DNA from: an uncultured Bacteriovorax sp.
GTDB lineage: Bacteria; Bdellovibrionota; Bacteriovoracia; Bacteriovoracales; Bacteriovoracaceae
Length of the DNA stretch: 64,000 bases
Direction of reading: 5' to 3'
Assembly (NCBI GenBank): GCA_946481315.1
Contig: CAMLMH010000005.1
Coordinates: 124,001-188,000, forward strand
Part shown: one piece after another, positions 1 to 9,479 of the stretch
Position numbering within the stretch: position 1 is the first letter of the stretch
How the letters are laid out: the number at the start of each line of letters is the position of its first letter
Notes under the pieces: generated by a model
The model's input: only the letters and a program-made list of their open reading frames with translations
Told to the model about the DNA's origin: nothing
The model's database searches: none
Translations under genes and position numbers: made by a program

Positions 1-134
1 ATGTATCGAAAGCCCTTCAGGAAGCCGAAGGAAATGGTAACCATGATAAGCAGAATAAATATAAACTCCAAAAAAGTCTGACCTTTTTGATTGCGAGTTA
101 AATTCGGCTGTGGTGGTGTTAAATGGTTCGACAT
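1..134 (-). CDS. TadE/prepilin-like protein, N-terminal part only
   Basis: This gene reads leftward off the window edge, so only about 44 residues are visible. They begin MSNHLTPPQPN, then carry NQKGQTFLEF followed by an unbroken hydrophobic stretch. A glycine, then glutamate at +5 and a membrane helix is the prepilin peptidase recognition pattern of type IV pilins and TadE-like proteins (established knowledge). The likely role is a minor pilin or pilus-assembly pseudopilin at the cytoplasmic membrane. It is divergent from the thioredoxin gene with about 34 bases between the two starts, and I see no clear Shine-Dalgarno site. A general secreted protein with a single anchor is the alternative. 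Confidence 0.6.
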   Translation of the reverse strand, partial: MSNHLTPPQPNLTRNQKGQTFLEFIFILLIMVTISFGFLKGFRY

Positions 135-168
135 ATAATAAGTGTATGTTCAAGTGGAGCAGTTTCAA

Positions 169-720
169 ATGAAGAAATTTTTACCTTTAATTTTATTTAT
201 TATGGCCTTTTCCGCCGTTGTTGTCTGGCAAATAGGAATTAAAAAGTTCGGTAACAACGTGGCCCGGGAAAGCAGTGCAGAATATAAAGCATATGAGCAA
301 CTTTTTATGCAGGAGAACTTTCAAACCACAAAGGGGGAAATGCTTCAGCTTCCCAAGGTTAAAGCACCTTTGGTCGTCGTTAATTTCTGGGCTTCGTGGT
401 GCATACCTTGTCTGGATGAGATGCCATCAATGTTAAAATTAAAAAAGCATTTCGGTGAAGATAAAGTAAACATTGTCGCTATAAATACAGACGAAGACGA
501 GCAATTACGTAATATTCAGAAAATCCAGCAACAATTAAAATTAGGCAACGAATTTATCATTGTTCCGGATAAATCAATGAAACTGGCTGAAAAATTTAAA
601 GTAAGTGCAATTCCGGTATCTATAATCTATCTCAACGGAAGAGTTGTACACGTAAGCAATGGTCCGATGGATTTTTTCTCAGAGGAATTTAAAGGGCAGG
701 TAAATCAGTGGCTTCAATAG
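169..720 (+). CDS. TlpA/ResA-family membrane-anchored thioredoxin
   Basis: A protein of 183 residues with an N-terminal hydrophobic anchor (MKKFLPLILFIMAFSAVVV) and a thioredoxin fold facing the periplasm. The redox motif is W77-C78-I-P-C81, followed by the cis-proline segment SAIPVS. Family members keep periplasmic cysteines reduced, for example during cytochrome c maturation; the exact client cannot be read here. I chose ATG 169 over the upstream GTG at 142 because GGAG at 156-159 lies nine bases before it and the signal anchor then starts cleanly. It converges with the Kazal gene, with a single base between the two stop codons. Confidence 0.85.
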   Translation: MKKFLPLILFIMAFSAVVVWQIGIKKFGNNVARESSAEYKAYEQLFMQENFQTTKGEMLQLPKVKAPLVVVNFWASWCIPCLDEMPSMLKLKKHFGEDKVNIVAINTDEDEQLRNIQKIQQQLKLGNEFIIVPDKSMKLAEKFKVSAIPVSIIYLNGRVVHVSNGPMDFFSEEFKGQVNQWLQ

Positions 721-721
721 C

Positions 722-1105
722 TTAGTAAGTAGCGGAACCACACGGAGCATAGCTCACAATCTTTTTAATATCCCCATTTCGGATAGCTGCTTGTGCCTCA
801 ACTTCGTTATAGGTCACACCGTCATCTCCACAAACTTGCTGAGCGACTGAAGGAGTGCAGTTACCCTGTACAAATTGTTTAACACCATAGCAGTTAGCTG
901 TACAAGCATTCAAATAAGTGACGTGCGAGTTTCCATTGAAACCGCAAACGGGTATATTATCACCGGTAGTACATGAACATTCCTGCCCGCCACCACCTAG
1001 GGCCGAGACAGATTTGGTCGTTTTAGTTTCTGCCAGCTTGTCAGCTCCGCATGAGACCAGAAGAATTAATAAAGATGTTAGTAATAAGCTTATTAACTTT
1101 TTCAT
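722..1105 (-). CDS. Kazal-type protease-inhibitor-like lipoprotein
   Basis: The 127-residue product starts MKKLISLLLTSLLILLVSC, a lipoprotein signal with lipobox LVSC, so it should be lipid-anchored in the envelope. After a short linker with a GGGG run there is a six-cysteine Kazal-like unit (PVCGFNG...TYLNAC...C...GNC), then a second degenerate unit beginning VCGDDGVTYNEVEA with only two cysteines. Kazal domains inhibit serine proteases, so a role in protecting the cell from its own or prey proteases is possible but is inference. The start is placed at 1105, since the longer TTG start at 1123 gives a poor signal peptide. It sits 36 bases after hutI on the same strand with no visible terminator between them. 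Confidence 0.75.
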   Translation of the reverse strand: MKKLISLLLTSLLILLVSCGADKLAETKTTKSVSALGGGGQECSCTTGDNIPVCGFNGNSHVTYLNACTANCYGVKQFVQGNCTPSVAQQVCGDDGVTYNEVEAQAAIRNGDIKKIVSYAPCGSATY

Positions 1106-1141
1106 ACTAAGCTTATCGACCAAAATCTGGACAGCATTAGA

Positions 1142-2353
1142 TCACAGGGCGAGGTTTTTGCCCCAATTATAGCTTACCCGAGCAATTGAATCGGCATTAA
1201 AGACACTAAAGCGTGGCTTCATGCCAGTTAATAAAGCTCCCTGTTCTTTCAAACCCAGGGCATGAGCGGCATTAAGGGTGATGGCCGTCCACAATTCTGC
1301 CACATTCATTTTATACATAGGTGCAGCTATTGAGGCGATTAAAAGGAGATTATCACAATGGCAGGAGCCTGGATTATAGTCTGAAGCGATAGCGACTTTA
1401 GCTCCAGAATCCAGGAGCGCCCGGGCATTAGCCTGAGGCTTTCCAAGGAATAAACCAGTTCCCGGGAGTAGTGTGGCAACAGTAGAACTTTGAGCGAGGG
1501 CTTCAATTCCATCGTGTCCAGTTTTTAACAAATGATCAGCGGATAAGGCCTTAAAACGGGTTGCGAGAACAGCACCCTTGTTATCGTTAAATTCATCTGC
1601 ATGTATTTTTGCCGGAATGTTATGTCTTTGAGCCCTTTCAAAAAGTGCAATGACATCTTCGTCAGAGAAGTAATTTTGTTCATGAAAAATATCGACGCAA
1701 TCAATGATCTGCTCTTCAGCCAGCTTATCCAGTAGCGGAAGAACAATTTCTTTTACATACTGATATGAAGAAGAAAATTCCTTGGGCACAGCATGCGCAG
1801 CCATAAAAGTATTGATTATCTGAATGTCGGGTCGAACAATGTTTTTCAAGTCATGGATGAGTCGGGAAATTTCATATTCTTTTTCAAAGTTTAATCCGTA
1901 CCCGGATTTAATTTCGATTGTACCAACACCATATGCATGAATGGCCTTCACTCTTTGTTGGGCAAGTTTTAGCAACTCACCACGAGAAAGAGCGTTGGTG
2001 CCTTTCATGGAATTTAATATTCCACCGCCGGCAGCAGCAATTTCTTCATAGGTGGCACCGTTTAAACGCATAAAATACTCATGCGCTCGATCGCCTCCAA
2101 ATACAACGTGAGTGTGGGAGTCAACAATTTCCGGAGTCAGTGTTTTTCCTGTCATGTCGACGAATTCAAGATCGGCATAGTCATCGGGTAATTGTCGGTC
2201 TGGTCCGATCCAGATAATTTTCTCCTGATCAAAAACAATACTTCCATCTTCAATGATACTTAAATCAGCTGGCTCGAGCTTACGCCCGTCTTTCTGATGA
2301 GCACCGGCCAGCGTAACAATTTGCGAATAATGACGATGAATTCTTTGTTTCAT
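1142..2353 (-). CDS. hutI: imidazolonepropionase HutI
   Basis: A 403-residue amidohydrolase that opens the ring of 4-imidazolone-5-propanoate to N-formimino-L-glutamate, the third step of histidine breakdown in the cytoplasm. Metal-binding H80 and H82 lie in VDSHTHVVFGGDR, followed by the SGYGL segment, the HADEF motif and the late SDYNPGS motif, all typical of HutI. The length fits the family. It is the last gene of hutH-hutU-hutI, six bases after hutU. The fourth step (HutG or HutF) is not in this window. Confidence 0.95.
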   Translation of the reverse strand: MKQRIHRHYSQIVTLAGAHQKDGRKLEPADLSIIEDGSIVFDQEKIIWIGPDRQLPDDYADLEFVDMTGKTLTPEIVDSHTHVVFGGDRAHEYFMRLNGATYEEIAAAGGGILNSMKGTNALSRGELLKLAQQRVKAIHAYGVGTIEIKSGYGLNFEKEYEISRLIHDLKNIVRPDIQIINTFMAAHAVPKEFSSSYQYVKEIVLPLLDKLAEEQIIDCVDIFHEQNYFSDEDVIALFERAQRHNIPAKIHADEFNDNKGAVLATRFKALSADHLLKTGHDGIEALAQSSTVATLLPGTGLFLGKPQANARALLDSGAKVAIASDYNPGSCHCDNLLLIASIAAPMYKMNVAELWTAITLNAAHALGLKEQGALLTGMKPRFSVFNADSIARVSYNWGKNLAL

Positions 2354-2359
2354 AATTTC

Positions 2360-4027
2360 CTAAGTATTAATTTTCAGTGAAGGAAGTTTTAGCGATGAAG
2401 CCTTAGCCGTTTCAACTGCCTTTTCATAGCCAGCATCAGCGTGTCGGGCGACACCCATACCCGGATCAGAATTGAGAACGCGTTTTAAACGTTCATCCAT
2501 GTCCTTGGTTCCATCACAACAGATGACCATTCCGGAGTGCTGAGAATAGCCAATACCAACCCCACCACCATGATGAAATGATGTCCACGAAGCACCGTTC
2601 ATCGTATTGATCATAAGATTAAGCAGTGACCAGTCTGAAACTGCGTCTGTGCCGTCCTTCATACCTTCTGTTTCACGATTTGGAGAAGTCACTGACCCGC
2701 AATCGAGATGGTCGCGACCGATGACGATTGGAGCTTTCACTTTTCCTTCGCGGACCAATTGGTTAAATAACAATCCGGCTTTTTCACGCTCACCATATTT
2801 CAACCAGCAAATACGTGCCGGCAATCCTTGAAATGCGATCATTTCGCCGGCTTTATTAAGCCAGTTGTGCAGTTTTTTATTCTCTGGAAAAAGTTTTTTA
2901 ATCGCCTCATCTGTTACGCGGATATCTTCTGGATCTCCAGAAAGAGCAACCCATCTGAACGGACCTGAACCCTGACAAAAAAGAGGACGTATGTAAGCAG
3001 GGACAAATCCTGGGAAGTTGTAAGCATTTGTCACGCCGACTTTTTTTGCACCTTCGCGCAGGTTGTTGCCGTAATCAAAAACATGCGAGCCGGCTTTCTG
3101 AAAATCAAGCATGGCCTGAACATGTACACCCATTGTTTTGTAGGAAAGGTCTGTGTATTTTTTCGGATCTGTTGCCCGCAATTTTAAAGCTTCTTCCACA
3201 CTCATTCCGTGTGGGATATAGCCATTTAACGGATCATGTGCCGAAGTCTGATCAGTCACCAGGTCTGGAATAATTCCTTTGTCATAAACATAGCGGAAAA
3301 AATCAGCAGCATTACCAACAACGCCGATAGAAATCGCTTTTTTCTCTTCTTTTGATTTAAGAGCAAGTTCAATTGCTTCATCAAAAGAGTTACATAGGAT
3401 ATCCAGATATTTTGTCTTAAGCCGTTTTTCAATTCGCCATTTTTCCACATCGCAAGCCAGGCAAACTCCGTTAGCCATTTTAACTGCTAGCGGCTGAGCT
3501 CCACCCATTCCACCGATACCAGCCGTCAGTACAAGCTTGCCTGTCAGGTCACTACCTTCGCCATAATGTTTCTCGGCTGCGGCCATAAACGTTTCATACG
3601 TTCCCTGCAAAATACCCTGTGTTCCGATATATATCCAGGAGCCAGCCGTCATCTGGCCGTACATCATTAGACCTTCATCTTTTAATTTGTTGAAGTGATC
3701 CCAAGTTGCCCAGTGTGGAACCAAATTAGAATTGGCTATCAGAACACGAGGACCGTGTTCGTGCGAAGGAAAAATGGCTACCGGCTTTCCCGATTGAATA
3801 ATAAGCGTCTCATTGTTTTCCAGATTCTTTAAAGAGGTGATGATGTCATTTAATGCCTGGTGATTGCGGGCAGCCTGACCGTTGCCTCCGTACACAATTA
3901 AGTTATCACGATCTTCAGCAACGTCTGGGTGCAGATTATTGAGCAAACAACGAAGTGCTGCTTCCTGGTGCCAGCCTTTGCAGGTTAAAGTTGATCCGGT
4001 CGGTGGTAATGGAATATTTGCACTCAT
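2360..4027 (-). CDS. hutU: urocanate hydratase HutU
   Basis: A 555-residue enzyme that hydrates urocanate to imidazolonepropionate using tightly bound NAD+ as an electrophile. The glycine-rich NAD site [14 protein letters not shown] and the active-site segment [18 protein letters not shown] with its conserved cysteine are present, and the length is normal. Its ATG shares one base with the hutH stop codon (TAATG), so translation is probably coupled to hutH. It is the second gene of the hut operon. Confidence 0.96.
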   Translation of the reverse strand: MSANIPLPPTGSTLTCKGWHQEAALRCLLNNLHPDVAEDRDNLIVYGGNGQAARNHQALNDIITSLKNLENNETLIIQSGKPVAIFPSHEHGPRVLIANSNLVPHWATWDHFNKLKDEGLMMYGQMTAGSWIYIGTQGILQGTYETFMAAAEKHYGEGSDLTGKLVLTAGIGGMGGAQPLAVKMANGVCLACDVEKWRIEKRLKTKYLDILCNSFDEAIELALKSKEEKKAISIGVVGNAADFFRYVYDKGIIPDLVTDQTSAHDPLNGYIPHGMSVEEALKLRATDPKKYTDLSYKTMGVHVQAMLDFQKAGSHVFDYGNNLREGAKKVGVTNAYNFPGFVPAYIRPLFCQGSGPFRWVALSGDPEDIRVTDEAIKKLFPENKKLHNWLNKAGEMIAFQGLPARICWLKYGEREKAGLLFNQLVREGKVKAPIVIGRDHLDCGSVTSPNRETEGMKDGTDAVSDWSLLNLMINTMNGASWTSFHHGGGVGIGYSQHSGMVICCDGTKDMDERLKRVLNSDPGMGVARHADAGYEKAVETAKASSLKLPSLKINT

Positions 4028-5562
4028 TAGTTCAAAGCTCCTGTGAGCGATTCAGCTGCGCTGATAATTTCGCCACTGTTGATAATTTTGATAATATTGT
4101 TGATATCCCGATAAAATATTCTGTCGTGCTCAATCGTCTCAACATGTTTGCGGATTACGCTGTACACGCTTTCTAGCGCCGGACTTGTTTGTTGAGGCCG
4201 CTGTAAGTCCAGGGCTTGAGTGTTGCAAAGTAGCTCGATAGCAAGAACTGATTTGGCATTTTCTACAACTTCATGCAGCTTTCTTCCGGCCGTCACCCCC
4301 ATTGAAACATGGTCTTCTTTATCTGTAGATGTTGGAACAGAATCGACACTTGCCGGATGGCAGAGGTATTTATTTTCGGAAACGAGTGCCGCGGCGGTGA
4401 CGTGGGCAATCATTAATCCGGAATTTAGCCCCGAGTTTTTTGTAAGAAACGCTGGTAGTTCAGAAAAGACCGGATTCATCATTTTTTCAATTCTGCGTTC
4501 ACTTATGTTACAAATTTCAGCAACACCCATGGCAAGATAGTCCATGACAAGGGCCAGAGCTTCACCGTGGAAGTTTCCGCCGGAAATCACTTCACCGCCA
4601 TCTACGAAGATAAGCGGATTGTCAGTGACCGCATTTAATTCTGTGTTGATGACTTCTTCTGCATGAATAAGAGTTTGTCTGCAGGCTCCATGAACTTGTG
4701 GAACACAACGAAGTGAATAAGGATCCTGAACTTTGTGACAGTCCGGGTGTGAGTCTTTTAACCCAGATCCGCGAATCAGCTTGTTTAAATTTTCTACGCA
4801 GGCAATTTGACCTTTGTGCGGTTTTAGCTGGGTGATTTTGGGGTTGTAGGCTTTATCCGTTCCTTTCACACTATCCATAGTGAGAGTAGCACAGATATCT
4901 GCCAGTTTCATAATCCGGCGAGCCTCTACAGCAGCAAGGGCCCCCAGTGCAGCCATGCAAGCAGTGCCGTTGATCAGGGCAAGACCATCTTTAGGTCCAA
5001 GAACTGCTGGAGATTTATTAATCTGGTCAATGGCAAATGATGAACTGACTATTTTTCCTTCGTATTCAACTTCACCCTCTCCGATTAAGGCCAGTGCGAT
5101 ATGCGATAGCGGAGCTAGGTCACCACTGGCACCAACTGAACCTTTTTCCGGAACAACTGGAGTGATATGGTGATTAAGAAAATCGATTAAAAGTTCTACT
5201 GTTTTTGGTTCTACGCCGGAAAAGCCAGAGATTAAACAATTGGCCCTCAAAAGCATAATGGCTCGGGTCACTTCTTTACTAAATGGTTTACCTACTCCCG
5301 TACAATGAGAACGGATAAGATTAACCTGAAGTTGCGCCAGATCTTTTTCTTCTATATGAACCGATGATAAAGCTCCGAAGCCAGTATTAATCCCGTAAAC
5401 AGGTTTACCTTTTTTTACAATATCAAAGACAAACTGCCGAGAAGCTTGCATGCGCTTCATAGACTCGGCATCAATCACTAATTTAATCTTTTTATTTCTG
5501 TCGTGGGCGACCTGATAAACCTGCTCCAGGTTCAGATCACGACCGGTAAGTAAAACTTCCAT
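4027..5562 (-). CDS. hutH: histidine ammonia-lyase HutH
   Basis: A 511-residue lyase that removes ammonia from L-histidine to give urocanate, the first step of histidine catabolism. The A145-S146-G147 triplet in [11 protein letters not shown] is the one that self-cyclises to the MIO prosthetic group, and the catalytic tyrosine segment YGINTGFG is at about residue 56. It leads the hut operon. The leader contains an eight-base inverted repeat whose 3' arm covers the likely ribosome-binding purines, listed separately. Confidence 0.96.
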   Translation of the reverse strand: MEVLLTGRDLNLEQVYQVAHDRNKKIKLVIDAESMKRMQASRQFVFDIVKKGKPVYGINTGFGALSSVHIEEKDLAQLQVNLIRSHCTGVGKPFSKEVTRAIMLLRANCLISGFSGVEPKTVELLIDFLNHHITPVVPEKGSVGASGDLAPLSHIALALIGEGEVEYEGKIVSSSFAIDQINKSPAVLGPKDGLALINGTACMAALGALAAVEARRIMKLADICATLTMDSVKGTDKAYNPKITQLKPHKGQIACVENLNKLIRGSGLKDSHPDCHKVQDPYSLRCVPQVHGACRQTLIHAEEVINTELNAVTDNPLIFVDGGEVISGGNFHGEALALVMDYLAMGVAEICNISERRIEKMMNPVFSELPAFLTKNSGLNSGLMIAHVTAAALVSENKYLCHPASVDSVPTSTDKEDHVSMGVTAGRKLHEVVENAKSVLAIELLCNTQALDLQRPQQTSPALESVYSVIRKHVETIEHDRIFYRDINNIIKIINSGEIISAAESLTGALN

Positions 5563-5566
5563 TTTT

Positions 5567-5597
5567 ATCTCTCAAAAGGTTTTTAAACGTGAGAGAT
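5567..5597 (-). promoter_or_regulatory. inverted repeat in the hutH leader, over the ribosome-binding site
   Basis: ATCTCTCA at 5567-5574 and TGAGAGAT at 5590-5597 are perfect inverted arms with a 15-base spacer. On the hutH mRNA the 3' arm contains GAGAG about six bases before the ATG. It could therefore be a hairpin that hides the ribosome-binding site, or a DNA operator for a hut regulator. The repeat is seen in the sequence; the function is inference. Confidence 0.45.
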
Positions 5598-5640
5598 CTT
5601 ACAATGAAATATGACTTTTGGTAATGGGGAAAAGCTGCTT

Positions 5641-6030
5641 TCAGGCCGACAATGGCTGAGTCTTTGGGTACTTTCGGAGGAGCTGAATAATTAAGGCCTG
5701 CGCTTTGGAATTATTGTAATGTTTGCACCACATAAGAAGCGTCTGATTTTTATATTCGCTATACAGCAAATGGGGATTTGATTCTATCGCAACGGAGAGC
5801 GATTGAAGATGATTGCGCTGAATCAGTACTAAGACTTCAGGTAAGGAGCTATTGCCCGCGTTGTGCACAGATGCATGCGTCTTTTTATTGAGTTTAAACC
5901 CCAAATAGAAGGGGAGACTTATCCATAGGTATGAGAGAAAGAGTGAAAGGCAGCCAATGAATAGAAGGGCCCAATAATCCCGGGAGTTAAGTTTTATCTC
6001 CCATTCTTCGATGTGTTTGTACAAATTCAT
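5641..6030 (-). CDS. small membrane-anchored ankyrin-like protein
   Basis: A 129-residue protein with one strong hydrophobic segment at about residues 19-43 (YWALLFIGCLSLFLSYLWIS) and a C-terminal half that resembles one or two ankyrin repeats (LVLIQRNHLQSLSVAIESNP, then LLYSEYKNQTLLMWCKHYNN). Ankyrin repeats mediate protein contacts, and this one would face the cytoplasm or periplasm depending on topology. It lies upstream of hutH on the same strand, 78 bases away, with no obvious functional link. I do not recognise a named family. Confidence 0.55.
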   Translation of the reverse strand: MNLYKHIEEWEIKLNSRDYWALLFIGCLSLFLSYLWISLPFYLGFKLNKKTHASVHNAGNSSLPEVLVLIQRNHLQSLSVAIESNPHLLYSEYKNQTLLMWCKHYNNSKAQALIIQLLRKYPKTQPLSA

Positions 6031-6146
6031 ATTTTCGATAATAGGGTCAATTGACTGAAAGCCGGTAATTTCGCGCTAACTGATGGATATTGGTTAACGA
6101 AAATCACTAATTCTATGACTTAAAGTGCCCATATAAATGGCCAGAC

Positions 6147-6800
6147 TTATGAGCGAAGTGACTCAACTTTGTCTTTGTAGTGGTCTTTGCCTGCTTTAAA
6201 AATATAAGAGCCCGCTACAAGATTTTCTGCACCTGCAGCTACAACTGTGGCAGCGTTTTTATCCGTGATACCGCCATCAATTTGTATTTGGAAATGAGCA
6301 GAAAGATCTCTGCGGCGATTTTTTAACTCTTTAATTTTATCGATAGAACCAGGCATAAAAGATTGACCGCCAAAACCAGGTTCAACTGACATGACGAGTA
6401 TTAAATCAATTGCTTTTAATAATTCATCACTAAGACACGAAACACTGGTCATTGGCTTAATGGACACACCAACGCTGGGATACCAGCTTTTGAGTTTTAA
6501 TGCCAGGGCAAGTGGATCAGCAATTGCTTCCAAGTGAAAAGTAAAATTATAAATACCGCAGTCTTTGAGTGTCTCGCCGTGGAAGTCTGGGTTTGTCACC
6601 ATGAAATGTGCATCACACTTATGGGGGGATTTTTTTACTATTTGCTCAATAATGGGATGACCAAAAGTTAAGTTGGGGACAAAGTGGCCGTCCATAATGT
6701 CCAGATGAAACCATAGGTCAGGAATGTTTTTAAAAGCATTCAGTTCTGACTCAATATTCAGAAAATCACAGGCCAGCAAACTTGGAGCAACAGTGGTCAT
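6147..6800 (-). CDS. rpe: ribulose-phosphate 3-epimerase
   Basis: A 217-residue TIM-barrel enzyme interconverting ribulose 5-phosphate and xylulose 5-phosphate in the pentose phosphate pathway. It shows the N-terminal SLLACDF segment, the metal and catalytic segment HLDIMDGHFVPNLTFG, VEPGFGGQSF and the phosphate-binding QIDGGI and VAGSYIF loops. It is the last gene of the leftward run, nine bases after fmt. The family is short and clear. Confidence 0.94.
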   Translation of the reverse strand: MTTVAPSLLACDFLNIESELNAFKNIPDLWFHLDIMDGHFVPNLTFGHPIIEQIVKKSPHKCDAHFMVTNPDFHGETLKDCGIYNFTFHLEAIADPLALALKLKSWYPSVGVSIKPMTSVSCLSDELLKAIDLILVMSVEPGFGGQSFMPGSIDKIKELKNRRRDLSAHFQIQIDGGITDKNAATVVAAGAENLVAGSYIFKAGKDHYKDKVESLRS

Positions 6801-6809
6801 GTTAAAATC

Positions 6810-7757
6810 CTATGGATTGAGAACAATCTCGGTGTTTTTGTTTTTTAGTCCGTTGATTAAATCAGTATCAGTACTAATTTTTTTTCCTTCCAGCTGTACA
6901 GATGTTAAGCGAACAGAAAGATCCTTCAATCCAACACAAAGCTGACCAAATTCCGCTGAAGTTTGCCCTGGCTTTAATTTTTGCTGGGATTTTTCTATTG
7001 CAAAAACTTTCAGGCGCTGAGAATTGAGAAAACAGTATGTGCCCGGCCATGGATCAAGTGCACGAATCTGATTATGTATTCTTTCGTAATCTGATGTTGC
7101 AAAATTAAGAAATCCATCTTCTTTTTTTAAAGTCGGAGCAAAACTAACTCCGGCAGGATCTTGTTTAGCAAAGGTTAGCTCCCCTTTTTTTATTGTTTCG
7201 ATAAGAGTGTTAGTACTTAAAGCGGCTTGAAATTTGAGACGTGTATAAAGTTGTCCCCCTGTTTCGTCATCAGCAACGGACAGTTCATGAAAATGAACGA
7301 GATCCCCGGCGTCCATTTCTTTAACCATTTTCTGAATGGACACACCAGTTGTTTTATCCCCGTTTAAGAGAGCATACTGAATGGGGGCGGCACCGCGATA
7401 ACGGGGCAAAATAGAAGTGTGAATATTAAAACAGCCAAGTCTTGGCATATTGAGAACTCTTGATCCCAAAAATTGGGCAAATGCCAGAACCAAAATAAAA
7501 TCGAGTTCAAGTTTTTCCAGGCGATCCAGCAATTCATTTTCCCGATTAATGTTTTCGACCTGAAAAAGAGGAAGCTTATGAAGCTTGGCATACTCAGCGA
7601 CTGGAGGTGACTTTAATTCTTGTCCACGCCCAGCTGGTCGATCGGGCATTGTTACGACACCGGCAAGCTCAATGGATGGATGCTGGTGTAAAAGTTCCAG
7701 CGTGGGTACAGAGAAATCCGGAGTTCCGCAAAAAACCACTTTTAATTTTTTATTCAT
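6810..7757 (-). CDS. fmt: methionyl-tRNA formyltransferase
   Basis: A 315-residue enzyme that formylates initiator Met-tRNA using 10-formyl-tetrahydrofolate. N-terminal FCGTPDFSVPTLE and the catalytic-region segment FNIHTSILPRYRGAAPIQ are diagnostic, followed by a C-terminal tRNA-binding domain containing DPWPGTYCF. It follows def by eight bases; the two act at opposite ends of the same process, since Def removes the formyl group after translation starts. This def-fmt pairing is common in bacteria. Confidence 0.95.
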   Translation of the reverse strand: MNKKLKVVFCGTPDFSVPTLELLHQHPSIELAGVVTMPDRPAGRGQELKSPPVAEYAKLHKLPLFQVENINRENELLDRLEKLELDFILVLAFAQFLGSRVLNMPRLGCFNIHTSILPRYRGAAPIQYALLNGDKTTGVSIQKMVKEMDAGDLVHFHELSVADDETGGQLYTRLKFQAALSTNTLIETIKKGELTFAKQDPAGVSFAPTLKKEDGFLNFATSDYERIHNQIRALDPWPGTYCFLNSQRLKVFAIEKSQQKLKPGQTSAEFGQLCVGLKDLSVRLTSVQLEGKKISTDTDLINGLKNKNTEIVLNP

Positions 7758-7765
7758 TAACAGTT

Positions 7766-8353
7766 TTAGCCTTTTTTCTTCTGTTGCTTAAGAAACTTTT
7801 TTTCCAGCAATTGTCGTTTTAGCAAACTTAGTCTTTCGATAAATATAATGCCGTCGAGATGATCGTTTTCGTGTTGTAAACAAACTGAGAGTAATTCATC
7901 TGCTTCCAGCTGATGATGGCTTCCGAACATATCTTGATATTCAACGGTTACAAACTCTGCTCTTTTAACGTCTTCATAAATACCAGGAACGCTGAGGCAG
8001 CCCTCTTCATGGATAATTTCGCCCTGTTTGTTTTTAAAAACAGGATTAATAAAGACCATTGGATTAAATTCGGAGTAACGGAATTCTTCGCTGCCATCTG
8101 CCAGGGTAACTTTTTCACGGTCAAACCAGATGTCCAGCACAAAAAATCTTTTGCTCACTCCGACCTGTGGAGCAGCTAGCCCAATACCTGGAGCATGGTA
8201 CATGGTGAAAAGCATATTTTTAATGAGAGTTCTCAGTTCGTCATTAAACTCAGTCACCGGTTCAGCAACCTTTTTTAATACCGGAGCTGGATACGTGAAT
8301 ATTTGCAGTTTTTCACCGCTCAGTTGGTAGTTTTCCAGGAAGTTTGTACTCAT
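7766..8353 (-). CDS. def: peptide deformylase
   Basis: A 195-residue metallohydrolase that removes the formyl group from nascent proteins. All three family motifs are present: GIGLAAPQVG, EEGCLSVPG with the metal-binding cysteine, and QHENDHLDG carrying the HExxH zinc/iron site. The C-terminal tail is very basic (about the last 20 residues are rich in K and L). It sits between the Lpt permease gene and fmt in one leftward operon. Confidence 0.95.
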   Translation of the reverse strand: MSTNFLENYQLSGEKLQIFTYPAPVLKKVAEPVTEFNDELRTLIKNMLFTMYHAPGIGLAAPQVGVSKRFFVLDIWFDREKVTLADGSEEFRYSEFNPMVFINPVFKNKQGEIIHEEGCLSVPGIYEDVKRAEFVTVEYQDMFGSHHQLEADELLSVCLQHENDHLDGIIFIERLSLLKRQLLEKKFLKQQKKKG

Positions 8354-8372
8354 AGACCTTTTCTATCATAAA

Positions 8373-9479
8373 TCATCTTAATTTGCGATGATAAATGAAA
8401 TACAGCGCCAGATACACGACGAAGACGGAAGGTACACCAAATGTAGCAGCAATGGCAGGTATTTTACTGGTTTGTCCCAGTGTCATAAAATATGAATAAA
8501 TAAACCAGTAAAGAAAGGTAAATGCCAGAACGAAGGCTATATTTTTGCCGAATGAACTATTGCGACGGTTTGGATCAAATAAGGCAACTGCAGCGAGAAT
8601 GGCCAGAACCAGACAAGTGAACCCAGAAGAAAATTTATCGAGAAAAGTGACGAAATATTCTGCATCGTTAATGCCATTGGTTCTGAGTACAGCAATGTAG
8701 TCCCATAACTTCCAGATGTTAAGAGTTGAAATATCAGCATTAATTTTTTTAAAATCATCAATCGTTTCCCGAAGTTCATACAAACGTTCCGGATATATTT
8801 TGATAGATGGAAAGGTTTTGTTTTCCAGGTTAGTTACATGGGTAACCTGATTAAGTTTCCAGGTAGTTCCTTTAACAAATTCAGCTTTTGCTGCAGTAAT
8901 TTGTTCAGAAAATTTGTAATTTTGATCGAACTGATACAACGTCAAAAAAAGGATTGAATTATTTTGAGCATCAAAAGAGCTATAGGAGAAAAAATAATTG
9001 GGTCCTTTAAACCAGATTCTTCCGGTCTTTAATGCATTAATTGAAACAGTGGAGGTTTTGGCCTTATTGGCAATTGCCGGATGTGTTTCGGTCATCTGGG
9101 ATTGCAAATTTTTGGTATAAGGCACCAGGTATCCATTAATAAAAAAAAGTGCGACCCCGGCCAGTGCACCAATGGTTCCAATCGTTATGACGAATTGGCG
9201 ACGAGAAAATCCACTGGCGAAAATTGCAGTAAGTTCGTTACGATTTTTTAGTTTATTAATTGAGAACAAAGAAGCGATCAGGCATGAAACAGGGAATATC
9301 TTAATCAGAAAATTTGGAATTTCTAATGCAAGATCAATCATAATAGAGCGCAGTTCATTACTGGCCTTCAGCAGACCATTGAGTATATGTCCTAATGAAA
9401 GAACCATGAGCAGAATAAAAACAGCACCCAGAAAAAAAAGGAGCCATTCTTTAAGTATCAAAGCTCTAATTTTTGACAT
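8373..9479 (-). CDS. LptF/LptG-family lipopolysaccharide export permease
   Basis: A 368-residue YjgP/YjgQ-type permease with N-terminal membrane helices at about residues 10-35, 50-75 and 95-120, a periplasmic beta-jellyroll-like middle, and three C-terminal helices from about residue 285. LptF and LptG form the inner-membrane channel with the LptB ATPase that lifts lipopolysaccharide to the periplasmic bridge. Only one of the pair is here, so F versus G cannot be fixed. The start overlaps the CFI-box gene by 14 bases, pointing to co-transcription. Confidence 0.85.
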   Translation of the reverse strand: MSKIRALILKEWLLFFLGAVFILLMVLSLGHILNGLLKASNELRSIMIDLALEIPNFLIKIFPVSCLIASLFSINKLKNRNELTAIFASGFSRRQFVITIGTIGALAGVALFFINGYLVPYTKNLQSQMTETHPAIANKAKTSTVSINALKTGRIWFKGPNYFFSYSSFDAQNNSILFLTLYQFDQNYKFSEQITAAKAEFVKGTTWKLNQVTHVTNLENKTFPSIKIYPERLYELRETIDDFKKINADISTLNIWKLWDYIAVLRTNGINDAEYFVTFLDKFSSGFTCLVLAILAAVALFDPNRRNSSFGKNIAFVLAFTFLYWFIYSYFMTLGQTSKIPAIAATFGVPSVFVVYLALYFIYHRKLR

